This document shows positions 7,824 to 15,965 of a DNA stretch of 64,000 nt, one piece after another. The stretch is from positions 372,001 through 436,000 of the forward strand of contig NZ_CP042806.1 of NCBI RefSeq assembly GCF_008000815.1. Reading direction: 5' to 3'. Positions within the stretch are counted from its first letter, which is position 1, and every line of letters starts with the position of its first letter. A program made the position numbers and the translations under genes. Source of the stretch: Terriglobus albidus (GTDB lineage Bacteria > Acidobacteriota > Terriglobia > Terriglobales > Acidobacteriaceae). A model generated the notes under the pieces. That model searched no databases and was not told the origin of the DNA. It saw only the letters and a list, made by a program, of their open reading frames with translations.

Positions 7824-8753
7824 TCAGCGGGGCGATGGCTTCGGGTCTCCTCCCGGCGCCATGCCCCGGGGGCGGTATGCCAGCCGAATGAAGTTGTGAA
7901 CGAGAGGATCTAACGACATGGCTTCGCGTGCATCGGCCTTGCGCCAGGCGAGTCCGATCTTCCATTTCGCTTCTTCCAATCCTGTATCCAGCAAGCGAAC
8001 ATTCGGCACGTGCATCAGATTCGCCGATCGCGGCACCAGACTTACGCCCACACCACCGCGCACCAGATTCAGAACCGTAAACAATTCGTTGACCTCCTGC
8101 ACGATGCGGGGACTGAAGCCCGCGGCACGGCAGGTTCGCGCCACGTGATCGACAAAGCTGGAAGAGACGCTGCGCGAGATCACAACAAAGGGCTCGTTGC
8201 GAAGACTGGCCAATCCCTTTCGGTAGGGCATGCCACGAGGAATGGCCGCGACAAGCCTCTCTTCGAGCACTGGAACGGTCTCCAGATCGGGATGTTCGAC
8301 AGGCAGGCGTACAAAGCCAACATCAATATCTCCCTGCTCCAGGGCACTGATCTGATTTGGTGTGGACATATCCGCCATCGACACCTGCACCGCAGGAAAG
8401 TGCTGACGGAAACGCGTCAGAATATCCGGCAACCCTGCGGCCAGCGAGGCGATGCCGAAGCCGATGCGCAACAAACCCGCCTTGCCATGTACAGCGAGAC
8501 GCGTGATCTCCTCCGCCATCTCCGCTTCGCGCAACAAACTCTGTGCCCGCTCACGCAGAATCTCGCCTGCCGGTGTAAGCGACACCCGGCGATATCCACG
8601 CACCAGCAGCGGTCCACCAACTTTAGATTCCAGTTTTTGGATCTGTTTGGTCAGCGCGGGTTGGGTGACGTGCAACGCCTCTGCCGCCTCACCGAAGTGA
8701 AGATGTTGCGCCAGCACGAGAAACGAGCGCAATTCGGGGAGCTCGAGTGCCAT
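7824..8753 (-). CDS. LysR-family transcriptional regulator
   Basis: 309 aa. The N-terminal winged HTH is clear: LPELRSFLVLAQHLHFGEAAEALHVTQPALTKQIQKLE, followed by the usual LLVRGYRRVSLTPAGE. The C-terminal substrate-binding region spans ~90-295 (LLRIGFGIASLAAGLPDILTRF, DIDVGFVRLPVEHPDLETVPV). It is divergent from an MFS transporter gene with an 81-bp gap, the usual layout for a LysR regulator and its target. The effector is unknown. The ATG at 8753 gives a standard LysR N-terminus. Confidence 0.95.
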   Translation of the reverse strand: MALELPELRSFLVLAQHLHFGEAAEALHVTQPALTKQIQKLESKVGGPLLVRGYRRVSLTPAGEILRERAQSLLREAEMAEEITRLAVHGKAGLLRIGFGIASLAAGLPDILTRFRQHFPAVQVSMADMSTPNQISALEQGDIDVGFVRLPVEHPDLETVPVLEERLVAAIPRGMPYRKGLASLRNEPFVVISRSVSSSFVDHVARTCRAAGFSPRIVQEVNELFTVLNLVRGGVGVSLVPRSANLMHVPNVRLLDTGLEEAKWKIGLAWRKADAREAMSLDPLVHNFIRLAYRPRGMAPGGDPKPSPR

Positions 8754-8782
8754 TCCTGTACGTTATCAGAATTGCTCTTACG

Positions 8783-8802
8783 ATCTATTGGACAGAATCG
8801 AT
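8783..8802. promoter_or_regulatory. Possible LysR-type operator
   Basis: An imperfect dyad ATCTATT-N6-AATCGAT lies midway between the divergent LysR and MFS genes and contains a T-N11-A spacing typical of LysR boxes. The assignment rests on position and symmetry only. Confidence 0.35.
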
Positions 8803-8834
8803 GCGATCCCGGAGCCTAGTAGTAGGTGACTTGC

Positions 8835-10043
8835 ATGGCGCATCCAGACAACACGTTCAACCGTACCGGGATTAAACGGGCAAGGTGGGCGCTCGCCATG
8901 CTCTTTGTGGTGGATGGGGTTGGTTTTGGAACCTGGGCGTCGCACGTGCCCGTCTTCCAGCAGCTGCTTCACCTCGAGAATGGATCGCTCACTTTCGTGC
9001 TGGTCAGCCTCATCATCGGCGCCATCATCACGATGCCCATCACCGGGCACCTCATCGAGCATTACGGCAGCCGCCGCGTCGCCCGGGTAACAACCGTCGT
9101 CTATGTTCTGATGGTCGCACTTCTGGCACAAGCCTCCAACCTGTTCTTCCTGATTCTTTTCGCCGGCATGTATGGAGCAGCAAAGGGCGCGATCGATGTC
9201 GCCATCAACGCGCAGGCGGTTACCGTAGAGAAACAATATGGCCAGCCGATCATGAGCTTCTTTCAAGGCTGCTGGAGTGCCGGTGGACTGTTCGGGGCAG
9301 GTGCAGCAAGTCTGATGCTGCAGCGCGGCGGTACTGCTCGATTCGATCTCTCACTCACGGCAGGTGTACTCGCCCTGTGCGGCCTGTGGGCGATGCCGTT
9401 GCTTGTCTCAGAGACCGACCGCACGACAGGAAAGCCACGCAAACCCGCGAAGTTCATGTGGCCCGATGCCGTTCTGTTACGCCTGGCTGTCCTTGCCTTC
9501 TTTGGCCTCATGGCCGAGGGAGCGATCGGAGACTGGGCATCGGTGTATCTGCACTCCAATGTAGGCGTAACGCTCTCGCTCGCAGCCGCGGGTTACGCTG
9601 CTTACGCTATTGCGATGGCAGCTGGGAGATTCTCCGGCGACTGGCTGGCGCAGCGTGTCAGCAGCAGGAACATCCTGCATGGCAGCGGCTTTCTGATTGC
9701 TTTAGGTATGGCCTGTGCTCTTCTCATACCCTCATGGTGGCCGGCTGTCGGTGGCTTGATGCTTACTGGAATCGGAATTGCAAATATTGTGCCGATCATC
9801 TGGGGAGCTGCCGGCCGCGATACACGCATGGGAGCCGGTCCCGCGATCTCGACGGTCACGACCATCGGGTACTGCGGCTTCCTCATGGGGCCTCCGGTCA
9901 TCGGCTCGCTCTCCGTTGTCATCGGCTTACGTGCGGCGATGGCGGTTATTGCAATCGCCGGCCTTATTGTTGCTGTTGGGCCAGTGTTGTTTCCGATAGA
10001 AGCCACCTCGCGAGAGGAAGAGAGACAAGTCATCGGCGTTTGA
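8835..10043 (+). CDS. MFS transporter (YbjJ/FucP-like single-domain family)
   Basis: 402 aa, about 12 hydrophobic segments. Segment 1 is WALAMLFVVDGVGFGTWASHVP and the cytoplasmic loop after TM2 contains the MFS signature-like HLIEHYGSRRVAR. A central hydrophilic loop (ETDRTTGKPRKPAKF) separates the two six-helix halves. TGIGIANIVPIIWGAAGR resembles sugar or drug MFS members of the YbjJ type. ATG at 8835 is chosen over GTG at 8826 because AGGTGA ends 5 nt upstream. Substrate unknown; probably controlled by the divergent LysR protein. Confidence 0.9.
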   Translation: MAHPDNTFNRTGIKRARWALAMLFVVDGVGFGTWASHVPVFQQLLHLENGSLTFVLVSLIIGAIITMPITGHLIEHYGSRRVARVTTVVYVLMVALLAQASNLFFLILFAGMYGAAKGAIDVAINAQAVTVEKQYGQPIMSFFQGCWSAGGLFGAGAASLMLQRGGTARFDLSLTAGVLALCGLWAMPLLVSETDRTTGKPRKPAKFMWPDAVLLRLAVLAFFGLMAEGAIGDWASVYLHSNVGVTLSLAAAGYAAYAIAMAAGRFSGDWLAQRVSSRNILHGSGFLIALGMACALLIPSWWPAVGGLMLTGIGIANIVPIIWGAAGRDTRMGAGPAISTVTTIGYCGFLMGPPVIGSLSVVIGLRAAMAVIAIAGLIVAVGPVLFPIEATSREEERQVIGV

Positions 10044-10154
10044 TCTCTTCCATCGGTCAATCAGCACGCGGACTGCATCGGATATTGTTTTCACCTGATA
10101 CCAATCAGGATTCTGGTAAGCTGTTACTACGATTTTTGACGAAAGGAAAGAACC

Positions 10155-10226
10155 ATGGAGACCACTAATATCCCCAGCGATCCCAGGACACCGGCCGAGT
10201 TCTTTCCCAGCGTCTCGCGCAGCTAG
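10155..10226 (+). CDS. Possible 23-aa peptide upstream of an ABC exporter
   Basis: ATG with a good ribosome site (GAAAGGAAAGAACC-ATG) followed by METTNIPSDPRTPAEFF and PSVSRS, then TAG. It lies between the MFS gene and the ABC exporter at 10354. The strong Shine-Dalgarno is the main evidence. There is no recognised leader or core motif. It could be a regulatory leader peptide, an exported peptide or chance. The rest of the 310-bp gap shows no other gene. Confidence 0.35.
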   Translation: METTNIPSDPRTPAEFFPSVSRS

Positions 10227-10353
10227 ACTCTCCCTTCGATAGATTCAGAGTTCTTCAGCGCAGCCTGCGGGCGGCTCTCTCTACCCGTCTCCCCTTTTTC
10301 AACTTTGATAGGCATGCGGATGTCCGCGGCCCCTGATTCCTCTGGGAGTTTTT

Positions 10354-12195
10354 ATGAACGAACATTCCAGTAAAAGCGCAATGCGCGAAGTACTGGCTTT
10401 CTTATTCCGCCACTGGCGCCGCGAACGGTGGCTGGTTGTGTGGGTGGCGCTCTGCATGATCTTCGCCACAGCCGCTGACCTGCTGATGCCCATCTATGCG
10501 GGCAAACTTGTAGATGCAATCGCGATGCATGCGTCCCTGCGTGCACTGGCGCTCCATACCGCACTGCGGGCGATCGCAATGATGGCAGTGCTCGGCATCA
10601 TGCTTACGGTGCTACGCTACGTGGCCCTGGCAGGGATTATCCGGCTGACATTGCGGCTGATGACCCGTTTTGCCGGCGAGACATTCTGGCGGGTGCAGCG
10701 ATTTTCGACGGACTGGCACGCGAATAACTTCGCCGGCGCCATCGTGCGTCGAATCACGCGCGGCATGTGGGCCGTGGATGTGATGGATGACATCCTGCTG
10801 CTGGAGATGCTCCCGGCCTTGCTGGTACTGGTTGGCTCATCACTCCTGCTCGGGCTGCATTGGCTCAACATGGGTGTGCTTGTGGCCGTTGGCGCTGTGG
10901 CGTATATCGCGGTCTCCATCGCGTTGTCGCTGTACTACGTCGCCCCGGCAGCACGGCTGTCGAATGCGCAGGACACACGGATCGGCGCATCCATGGCAGA
11001 TGCGATCACATGCAACGCAGTCGTAAAGTCGTTCGGAGCCGAAAGGCGAGAGGATTTCCGGCTGGCGAAGGTCGTGGAGAAATGGCGCAGCCGTACCTCG
11101 CGCACCTGGATACGGGCAACACTCAACGGGAGTCTGCAGACACTTCTGTTGCAGGCATTGCGCACCGCGGTACTGCTCTATGCGGTATGGCTGTGGTGGC
11201 ACGGACGAGCGACCGCCGGCGACGCAGCCTTCGTGTTGACGAGCTACTTCATCGTGCAGGCCTACCTGCGCGACATCGGACAGCACGTACGCAACCTGCA
11301 ACGCGCCGCCAATGAGATGGAGGAAATGGTGGAGTTCCACTCGCATCCCCTCGGCGTAACAGATCACGCCGATGCAAAACCGATCCATGTGCGAGAGGGT
11401 GCGATCACCTATGACCGTGTGACCTTCCGCTATGGAATGCACACCGAAGCGCTCTTCCAGAATTTCTCCTTGAAGATCCGTGCCGGAGAACGTGTGGGAC
11501 TTGTAGGTCATTCCGGATCCGGCAAGACCACGTTCGTGAAACTGCTACACCGCTTGTACGACGTGAATGGAGGAAAGATTGTCGTGGATGGCCAGGATAC
11601 CTCTCGTGTGACACAGGAATCATTGCGTGCGCAGATGGCACTGGTGCCGCAGGAGCCGATTCTCTTTCATCGCACATTGGCGGAGAACATTGCCTATGGA
11701 AGACCGGACGCTTCGATGGAGGAGATCGAGCACGCAGCCCGGCTGGCCAACGCGCATGAGTTCATCCTGCGTCAGCCGAAGGGATATCACACCCTGGTAG
11801 GCGAACGCGGCGTGAAGCTCTCCGGCGGCGAGCGGCAGCGTGTCGCGCTGGCACGTGCATTTGTGGCGAACACTCCGGTGTTGGTGCTGGATGAAGCGAC
11901 TTCAAGCCTGGATTCAGAGTCCGAGGCGCTGATTCAGGAAGCAATGGAACGCCTGATGGCGGGCCGCACGTCGATCGTGATCGCGCATCGGCTCTCAACC
12001 GTGCGAATGCTCGACCGGATTCTTGTCTTCGAGCGCGGAAGAGTCGTCGAAGAAGGAACGCACGAGGAGCTTGTACGACGTGACGGCGGCACATACAGAA
12101 GGCTGTTCGAACGACAGGCACTCGGCCTTGTAGTACACGATGAGGACACCACAGATGACGAGTCTGACTTCTCGGACAGCGTGGTGAGCTACTAA
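10354..12195 (+). CDS. ABC exporter, fused membrane and ATPase domains
   Basis: 613 aa half-transporter. Residues ~20-310 form a six-helix type I exporter domain (LVVWVALCMIFATAADLLMPIYAG, VLIGIMLTVLRYVAL, LLVLVGSSLLLGLHWLNMGVLV). The nucleotide-binding domain follows: Walker A GHSGSGKTT, Q-loop MALVPQEPILF, signature LSGGERQRVALARA, Walker B VLVLDEATSSLD and H-loop IAHRLST. It probably works as a homodimer exporting lipid, drug or peptide. It sits behind a micro-ORF at 10155. The lasso cluster 16 kb away has no transporter of its own, but no link between them can be shown. A palindrome cluster follows. Confidence 0.92.
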   Translation: MNEHSSKSAMREVLAFLFRHWRRERWLVVWVALCMIFATAADLLMPIYAGKLVDAIAMHASLRALALHTALRAIAMMAVLGIMLTVLRYVALAGIIRLTLRLMTRFAGETFWRVQRFSTDWHANNFAGAIVRRITRGMWAVDVMDDILLLEMLPALLVLVGSSLLLGLHWLNMGVLVAVGAVAYIAVSIALSLYYVAPAARLSNAQDTRIGASMADAITCNAVVKSFGAERREDFRLAKVVEKWRSRTSRTWIRATLNGSLQTLLLQALRTAVLLYAVWLWWHGRATAGDAAFVLTSYFIVQAYLRDIGQHVRNLQRAANEMEEMVEFHSHPLGVTDHADAKPIHVREGAITYDRVTFRYGMHTEALFQNFSLKIRAGERVGLVGHSGSGKTTFVKLLHRLYDVNGGKIVVDGQDTSRVTQESLRAQMALVPQEPILFHRTLAENIAYGRPDASMEEIEHAARLANAHEFILRQPKGYHTLVGERGVKLSGGERQRVALARAFVANTPVLVLDEATSSLDSESEALIQEAMERLMAGRTSIVIAHRLSTVRMLDRILVFERGRVVEEGTHEELVRRDGGTYRRLFERQALGLVVHDEDTTDDESDFSDSVVSY

Positions 12196-12279
12196 TGGAG
12201 TATTCGGAATCCCATACTTCGGTCATTGATTTGCCAGGGTCTTGGACGGAGCGTATGGGATTCAAGCGAAGCTCGAACC

Positions 12280-12420
12280 GGGATAGACCGTGGGCTTTAG
12301 CCCACGGTCTATCCCTACGTAGAAATGGGCTTTAGCCCTGGGTCTTTTCTGTTGATCAGGAAAACGCCCAGGGCTAAAGCCCATTTACTTTCTATCCCTT
12401 ATCAGCGGGCTGAAGCCCGC
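12280..12420. repeat. Cluster of three REP-like palindromes
   Basis: Three palindromes share a GGGCTTTAGCCC-like core. 12280-12315 has perfect 16-bp arms GGGATAGACCGTGGGC around TTTA. 12323-12342 and 12367-12386 are perfect 20-bp inverted arms separated by 24 bp. 12405-12420 is GCGGGC-TGAA-GCCCGC. They fill most of the 308-bp gap between the ABC exporter and the sulfatase, in which I see no gene, and may end or stabilise transcripts. Confidence 0.75.
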
Positions 12421-12503
12421 TGCTCCCACCAGCCGGGGCCGTTACTCGATGGAGAGCCGTGGACGCAACAATATGGTGGCCAAGCTGCTATCTTTCCAGA
12501 GTC

Positions 12504-14075
12504 ATGAGAATGGACCGGCGGCAACTTCTTCAGTTACTCGCACTCTCCGGAGCAGGCGCTGCCACTGCACGTGGCTTCAGTGCTCCTGTCCGCAAGCGGC
12601 CCCCTAACATCGTCGTCATCCTGTCGGACGATGTCGGCTACGGCGACGTGGGCTGCTACGGTGCGAACGACGTAAAGACCCCCCACATTGATGAGTTGGC
12701 GAAGGATGGACTCCGGTTCACGAACGCACACTGTGATGCAGCGACCTGCACACCTTCCCGCTACGCGTTGCTCACCGGCAGTTACGCCTGGCGCAGAGAT
12801 GGAATCCAGGTTCTCCCCGGCGATGCGAAGCTTCTGATCCACCCAGATCAACCAACCATCGCGTCAATCCTCAAGAAGGCCGGATATAGAACCGGACTCG
12901 TCGGCAAGTGGCACATCGGCCTGGGAAGCGGAACCATCGATTGGAATACTGCCATCGAGCCGGGACCGTGCGAGGTCGGCTTTGACGAAGCATTCTTCTT
13001 CGCGGCTACCGCAGACCGTGTACCCACGGTCTACATCCACGACCACAACGTCGTCGGGCTTGATCCCACGGACCCGATTAAGGTCTCGTACCGCGCTAAG
13101 ATCGGAAATGAACCCACAGGCAAAGAGAATCCAGATCTTCTCAAGATGAAGCTGAGTGAAGGGCATGACGGTACCATCGTCGATGGCGTTAGCCGGATTG
13201 GATTCATGACCGGAGGAAAGTCAGCTCGCTGGACAGACGAGAACATGGCAGCAACCTTCACGGACAAAGCCGTCCAATTTATCGAGACTAATCGCGATCA
13301 GCCCTTCTTCCTGTACTTCACACCCAGCGACATTCACGTACCGCGCATGCCGAACGAGCAATTCGCTAACCAAAACACCTGTGGCATCCGGTGCGACGTG
13401 CTGAATGAACTCGATTGGAGCGTTGGACGCATCATCGACAAGCTCAAGAGCCTGCACCTTGAAGAAGACACGATCGTTATCTTCTCTTCCGACAACGGTC
13501 CGGTCGTGAACGATGGCTATGATGACGGGGCGGACCATCATACCGACAGCCACCCGCCCGCTGGGCCATGGCGTGGAGGCAAGTACACCATCACCGAAGG
13601 TGGCACACGCATCCCCTTCATCGTGCGTTGGAAAGGAAACGTAAAGCCCGGCGTCTCTGATGCGCTCATCAGTCAGTTGGATCTCACCGCGAGCCTGTCT
13701 GAGCTTGCCGGGACGCGAGTTCCTCAGAGCGCTGCGGGAGATAGCCAGAATGTACTGCCCGCACTGCTCGGTCGTTCAAAGATCGGGCGTCAATCTCTCG
13801 TCGAAGAAGCACAGTGTCTTGCATTGATCGAAGGCGACTGGAAACTGATCGACCGGGCGCAAAGGCCTGGAACCACTCCTCAACCAAAAGGCCGATATAT
13901 TCCCGATACCATCCTGGGCGACGCTCCGCGAGAGACTCCGCCACAGTCGGCGATTGAGCTCTATAACCTAAAAGCTGATCCACACGAGATGCACAACGTT
14001 GCGGACCAACATCCTGAGATCGTGACAAGGATGAAACGAAAACTCGCAGATATTCGTTCGCGCCAGCCTCACTAA
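12504..14075 (+). CDS. Type I sulfatase (formylglycine-dependent), exported
   Basis: 523 aa. A TAT-like leader (DRRQLLQLLALSGAGAATA) is followed by the N-terminal sulfatase motif PPNIVVILSDDVGYGDVGCYG with the metal-binding Asp pair. The formylglycine site is complete, CTPSRYALLTG, with the cysteine as the residue converted. GKWHIGLG, FFLYFTPSDIHVP and FSSDNGP complete the alkaline-phosphatase-fold centre. It hydrolyses sulfate esters, probably of polysaccharides; specificity is unknown. ATG 12504 is used; the in-frame ATG at 12510 is also possible. No sulfatase-maturating enzyme lies in the window. Confidence 0.92.
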   Translation: MRMDRRQLLQLLALSGAGAATARGFSAPVRKRPPNIVVILSDDVGYGDVGCYGANDVKTPHIDELAKDGLRFTNAHCDAATCTPSRYALLTGSYAWRRDGIQVLPGDAKLLIHPDQPTIASILKKAGYRTGLVGKWHIGLGSGTIDWNTAIEPGPCEVGFDEAFFFAATADRVPTVYIHDHNVVGLDPTDPIKVSYRAKIGNEPTGKENPDLLKMKLSEGHDGTIVDGVSRIGFMTGGKSARWTDENMAATFTDKAVQFIETNRDQPFFLYFTPSDIHVPRMPNEQFANQNTCGIRCDVLNELDWSVGRIIDKLKSLHLEEDTIVIFSSDNGPVVNDGYDDGADHHTDSHPPAGPWRGGKYTITEGGTRIPFIVRWKGNVKPGVSDALISQLDLTASLSELAGTRVPQSAAGDSQNVLPALLGRSKIGRQSLVEEAQCLALIEGDWKLIDRAQRPGTTPQPKGRYIPDTILGDAPRETPPQSAIELYNLKADPHEMHNVADQHPEIVTRMKRKLADIRSRQPH

Positions 14076-14121
14076 GCCGCGGTCGGGCGGATGTGATCTT
14101 CCCGTATCAAGGAGTCCAGGA

Positions 14122-14949
14122 ATGCTTACACTCGCCAATCAGCGCTTTTGGACACGCAGGCTTCTAAGATCGCATCTCGAGGCCATTGGAATGGCGCCAG
14201 GCGATGCGGTGATGGTGCATGCTGCACTGCGCTCCGTTGGCCCGATGATTAATGGTCCAGACACACTGATCGACGCAATCCAGGATGTCGTTGGCCCGGA
14301 CGGCACACTTCTCAGCTATGTTGACTGGAACCCGCAATATGAAGACGCAGCCGATTCGGAAGGACGAGTGCCAGAAGAGTTGAAAGCCGACATTCCTCCG
14401 TTCGACCCGAAACGCTCGCGGGCAAGCCGGGACTATGGCGCCTTCGCCGAGTTTGTTCGTACAAGTCCAGGCGCATTGAGGAGCGGAAATCCGGGCGCAT
14501 CAATCGCCGCCATTGGCGGGAATGCCGCATGGTTCACCACGAATCATCCACTCCAATATGGCTACGGCGCGGGATCGCCCTTCGCCAGGCTGGTTGAGAT
14601 CAGAGGCAAGGTTCTCATGGCAGGAGCTCCATTCGACACCATGAGTATTCTTCACCACGCCGAGCACATGGCTCACATACCCGGTAAGCGCATTCGCCGC
14701 ATAGAGGTTCCACTGCTGATCAACGGCAAAACGGAATGGCGGATGATCGAGGAGTTCGATACCGCAGATCCTGTAGTTGAGGGACTCGACGAGAATTACT
14801 TTGCCGCGATCGTGGCGGAGTTCCTTACCGATGGACGCGGCAGTGCTGGGGCAATTGGTTCTGCATCTTCGATATTGGTCCCGGCCGCAGACATCGTCGC
14901 CTTTGCCGTTCAATGGCTAGAACAGCGATTTCCCGCGATGGAATCATAG
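14122..14949 (+). CDS. Aminoglycoside N(3)-acetyltransferase-like enzyme
   Basis: 275 aa, typical length for AAC(3). Family features: VMVHAALRSVGPMINGPDTLIDAIQDVVGPDGTLL, YGAFAEFVRTSPGALRSGNPGASIAAIGGNA, and GAGSPFARLVEIRGKVLMAGAPFDTMSILHHAEHMA. The enzyme would transfer acetyl from acetyl-CoA to an amino group. Many environmental homologues (YokD-like) have no proven resistance role, so a resistance phenotype should not be assumed. It follows the sulfatase by 46 bp on the same strand and may be co-transcribed with it. Confidence 0.85.
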   Translation: MLTLANQRFWTRRLLRSHLEAIGMAPGDAVMVHAALRSVGPMINGPDTLIDAIQDVVGPDGTLLSYVDWNPQYEDAADSEGRVPEELKADIPPFDPKRSRASRDYGAFAEFVRTSPGALRSGNPGASIAAIGGNAAWFTTNHPLQYGYGAGSPFARLVEIRGKVLMAGAPFDTMSILHHAEHMAHIPGKRIRRIEVPLLINGKTEWRMIEEFDTADPVVEGLDENYFAAIVAEFLTDGRGSAGAIGSASSILVPAADIVAFAVQWLEQRFPAMES

Positions 14950-15022
14950 TTCTGCATGTAGCGATTGAGATGTGGTACAAACTTGTTACTTCTGTGCTAC
15001 ATTCCAATATAGAGGTGCTGCA

Positions 15023-15355
15023 ATGACGCAAACCACAATCAGCCGCAGCCTCAAAGCGGCCAAGCAAGTAAAGACATCTGCACGCCATGCTACGCGTAGC
15101 GGACGGGATGGCCGATTCGAAGATGCTCTCTCGATCGCCGGGCAGCAGGGCCTTCTCAGCGGCAGCCGCACCCTCACAGTCCGCGGCCGTATGCCATCCC
15201 TTCTAGTGGAACAGGCCAAGAAGAAAACCGGTATCCAATCCGATTCGAAGCTTCTCGAAGTTGCGCTCGCGAATATTGCCGTCGCCGATGATTACGCTGA
15301 GTGGCTGCTGGCGCAACGTGGCACTGTCAGCAGGGATCTGGACCTTGAGTTCTAA
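15023..15355 (+). CDS. Antitoxin of a PIN-type toxin-antitoxin pair
   Basis: 110 aa. A basic N-terminus (SLKAAKQVKTSARHATRSGRDGR) is followed by a LLSGSRTLTVRGRMPSLLVEQAKKKTG segment that could be a DNA-binding ribbon-helix-helix-like unit, and an acidic tail ending DLDLEF, of the kind that wraps a toxin. AGAGGTG ends 5 nt before the ATG. It overlaps the next gene by 11 bp, typical of translational coupling in TA modules. Assignment depends mainly on the PIN-domain partner. Confidence 0.65.
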   Translation: MTQTTISRSLKAAKQVKTSARHATRSGRDGRFEDALSIAGQQGLLSGSRTLTVRGRMPSLLVEQAKKKTGIQSDSKLLEVALANIAVADDYAEWLLAQRGTVSRDLDLEF

Positions 15356-15917
15356 ATCCGTTCTCGACCAATCACTTCGAAGGCTGAAACCCGAGAAGCA
15401 TCGCAAATCGCTGACCTACCGCGACCGGGCCGTTCTACCGTTCCTTGCAGATCTGAAGCCGCCATTTCCCAAGCTTTTGCTGGACACGACGGTCTACGTT
15501 GACCTACTCCAGAACAAGCTTCCGGCCGAGGCCGACATCGCGTTGCGCGCTGGCAGCCTATGGCACTCGACCGTTAGTGAGGCAGAACTCGCGGCGCTCA
15601 CAGGGCTCCTCGACCCTGCTCGGTCGGAAACGAAAACAGCTGTTGCTCAGATCGCAGCTTCGATCGATCGCTGGCCAACACACCGCATTCTGACTCCCGA
15701 CCGTGAGATCTGGCGCGAAGCGGGCATTCTTGCGGGCCTAATAGCTCGTTTACAGCACTATAGACCCAACGAGCGGCGCAAAGCGCTGAACGACGCGCTC
15801 ACCTTCCTGACCGGCATCAGATACGGATGCGCCATACTCACCCGCAACATCACAGACTTCGATCTGCTGATGCAGCTTGATTCACGAGGACAGGTACTCT
15901 TCTACGACCAGATCTGA
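15345..15917 (+). CDS. PIN-domain ribonuclease toxin (VapC-like)
   Basis: 190 aa from an inferred TTG start overlapping the antitoxin stop; a start further upstream would read through most of the antitoxin gene. The PIN centre is visible as LLLDTTVYVDLLQ (first Asp), STVSEAELAAL (Glu), NDALTFLTG (Asp) and CAILTRNITDFDLL (C-terminal Asp residues). VapC-type toxins cut RNA, usually tRNA or rRNA, when their antitoxin is lost. The N-terminal ~30 residues before the PIN fold are extra compared with minimal VapC. Confidence 0.75.
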   Translation: MSSKSVLDQSLRRLKPEKHRKSLTYRDRAVLPFLADLKPPFPKLLLDTTVYVDLLQNKLPAEADIALRAGSLWHSTVSEAELAALTGLLDPARSETKTAVAQIAASIDRWPTHRILTPDREIWREAGILAGLIARLQHYRPNERRKALNDALTFLTGIRYGCAILTRNITDFDLLMQLDSRGQVLFYDQI

Positions 15918-15965
15918 GGCTGCTGCATTCTCTGGGTAAATATCACCTTCAAGAGAAATCGTCTG

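Noticed and set aside
10354-12195. ABC exporter as the lasso peptide transporter
   Set aside because: It is 16 kb from the cluster, with unrelated genes between and its own upstream region; nothing in the sequence links the two.
14122-14949. Acquired antibiotic-resistance gene
   Set aside because: The AAC(3)-like family has many chromosomal members of unknown substrate; there is no mobile element or compositional break around it.
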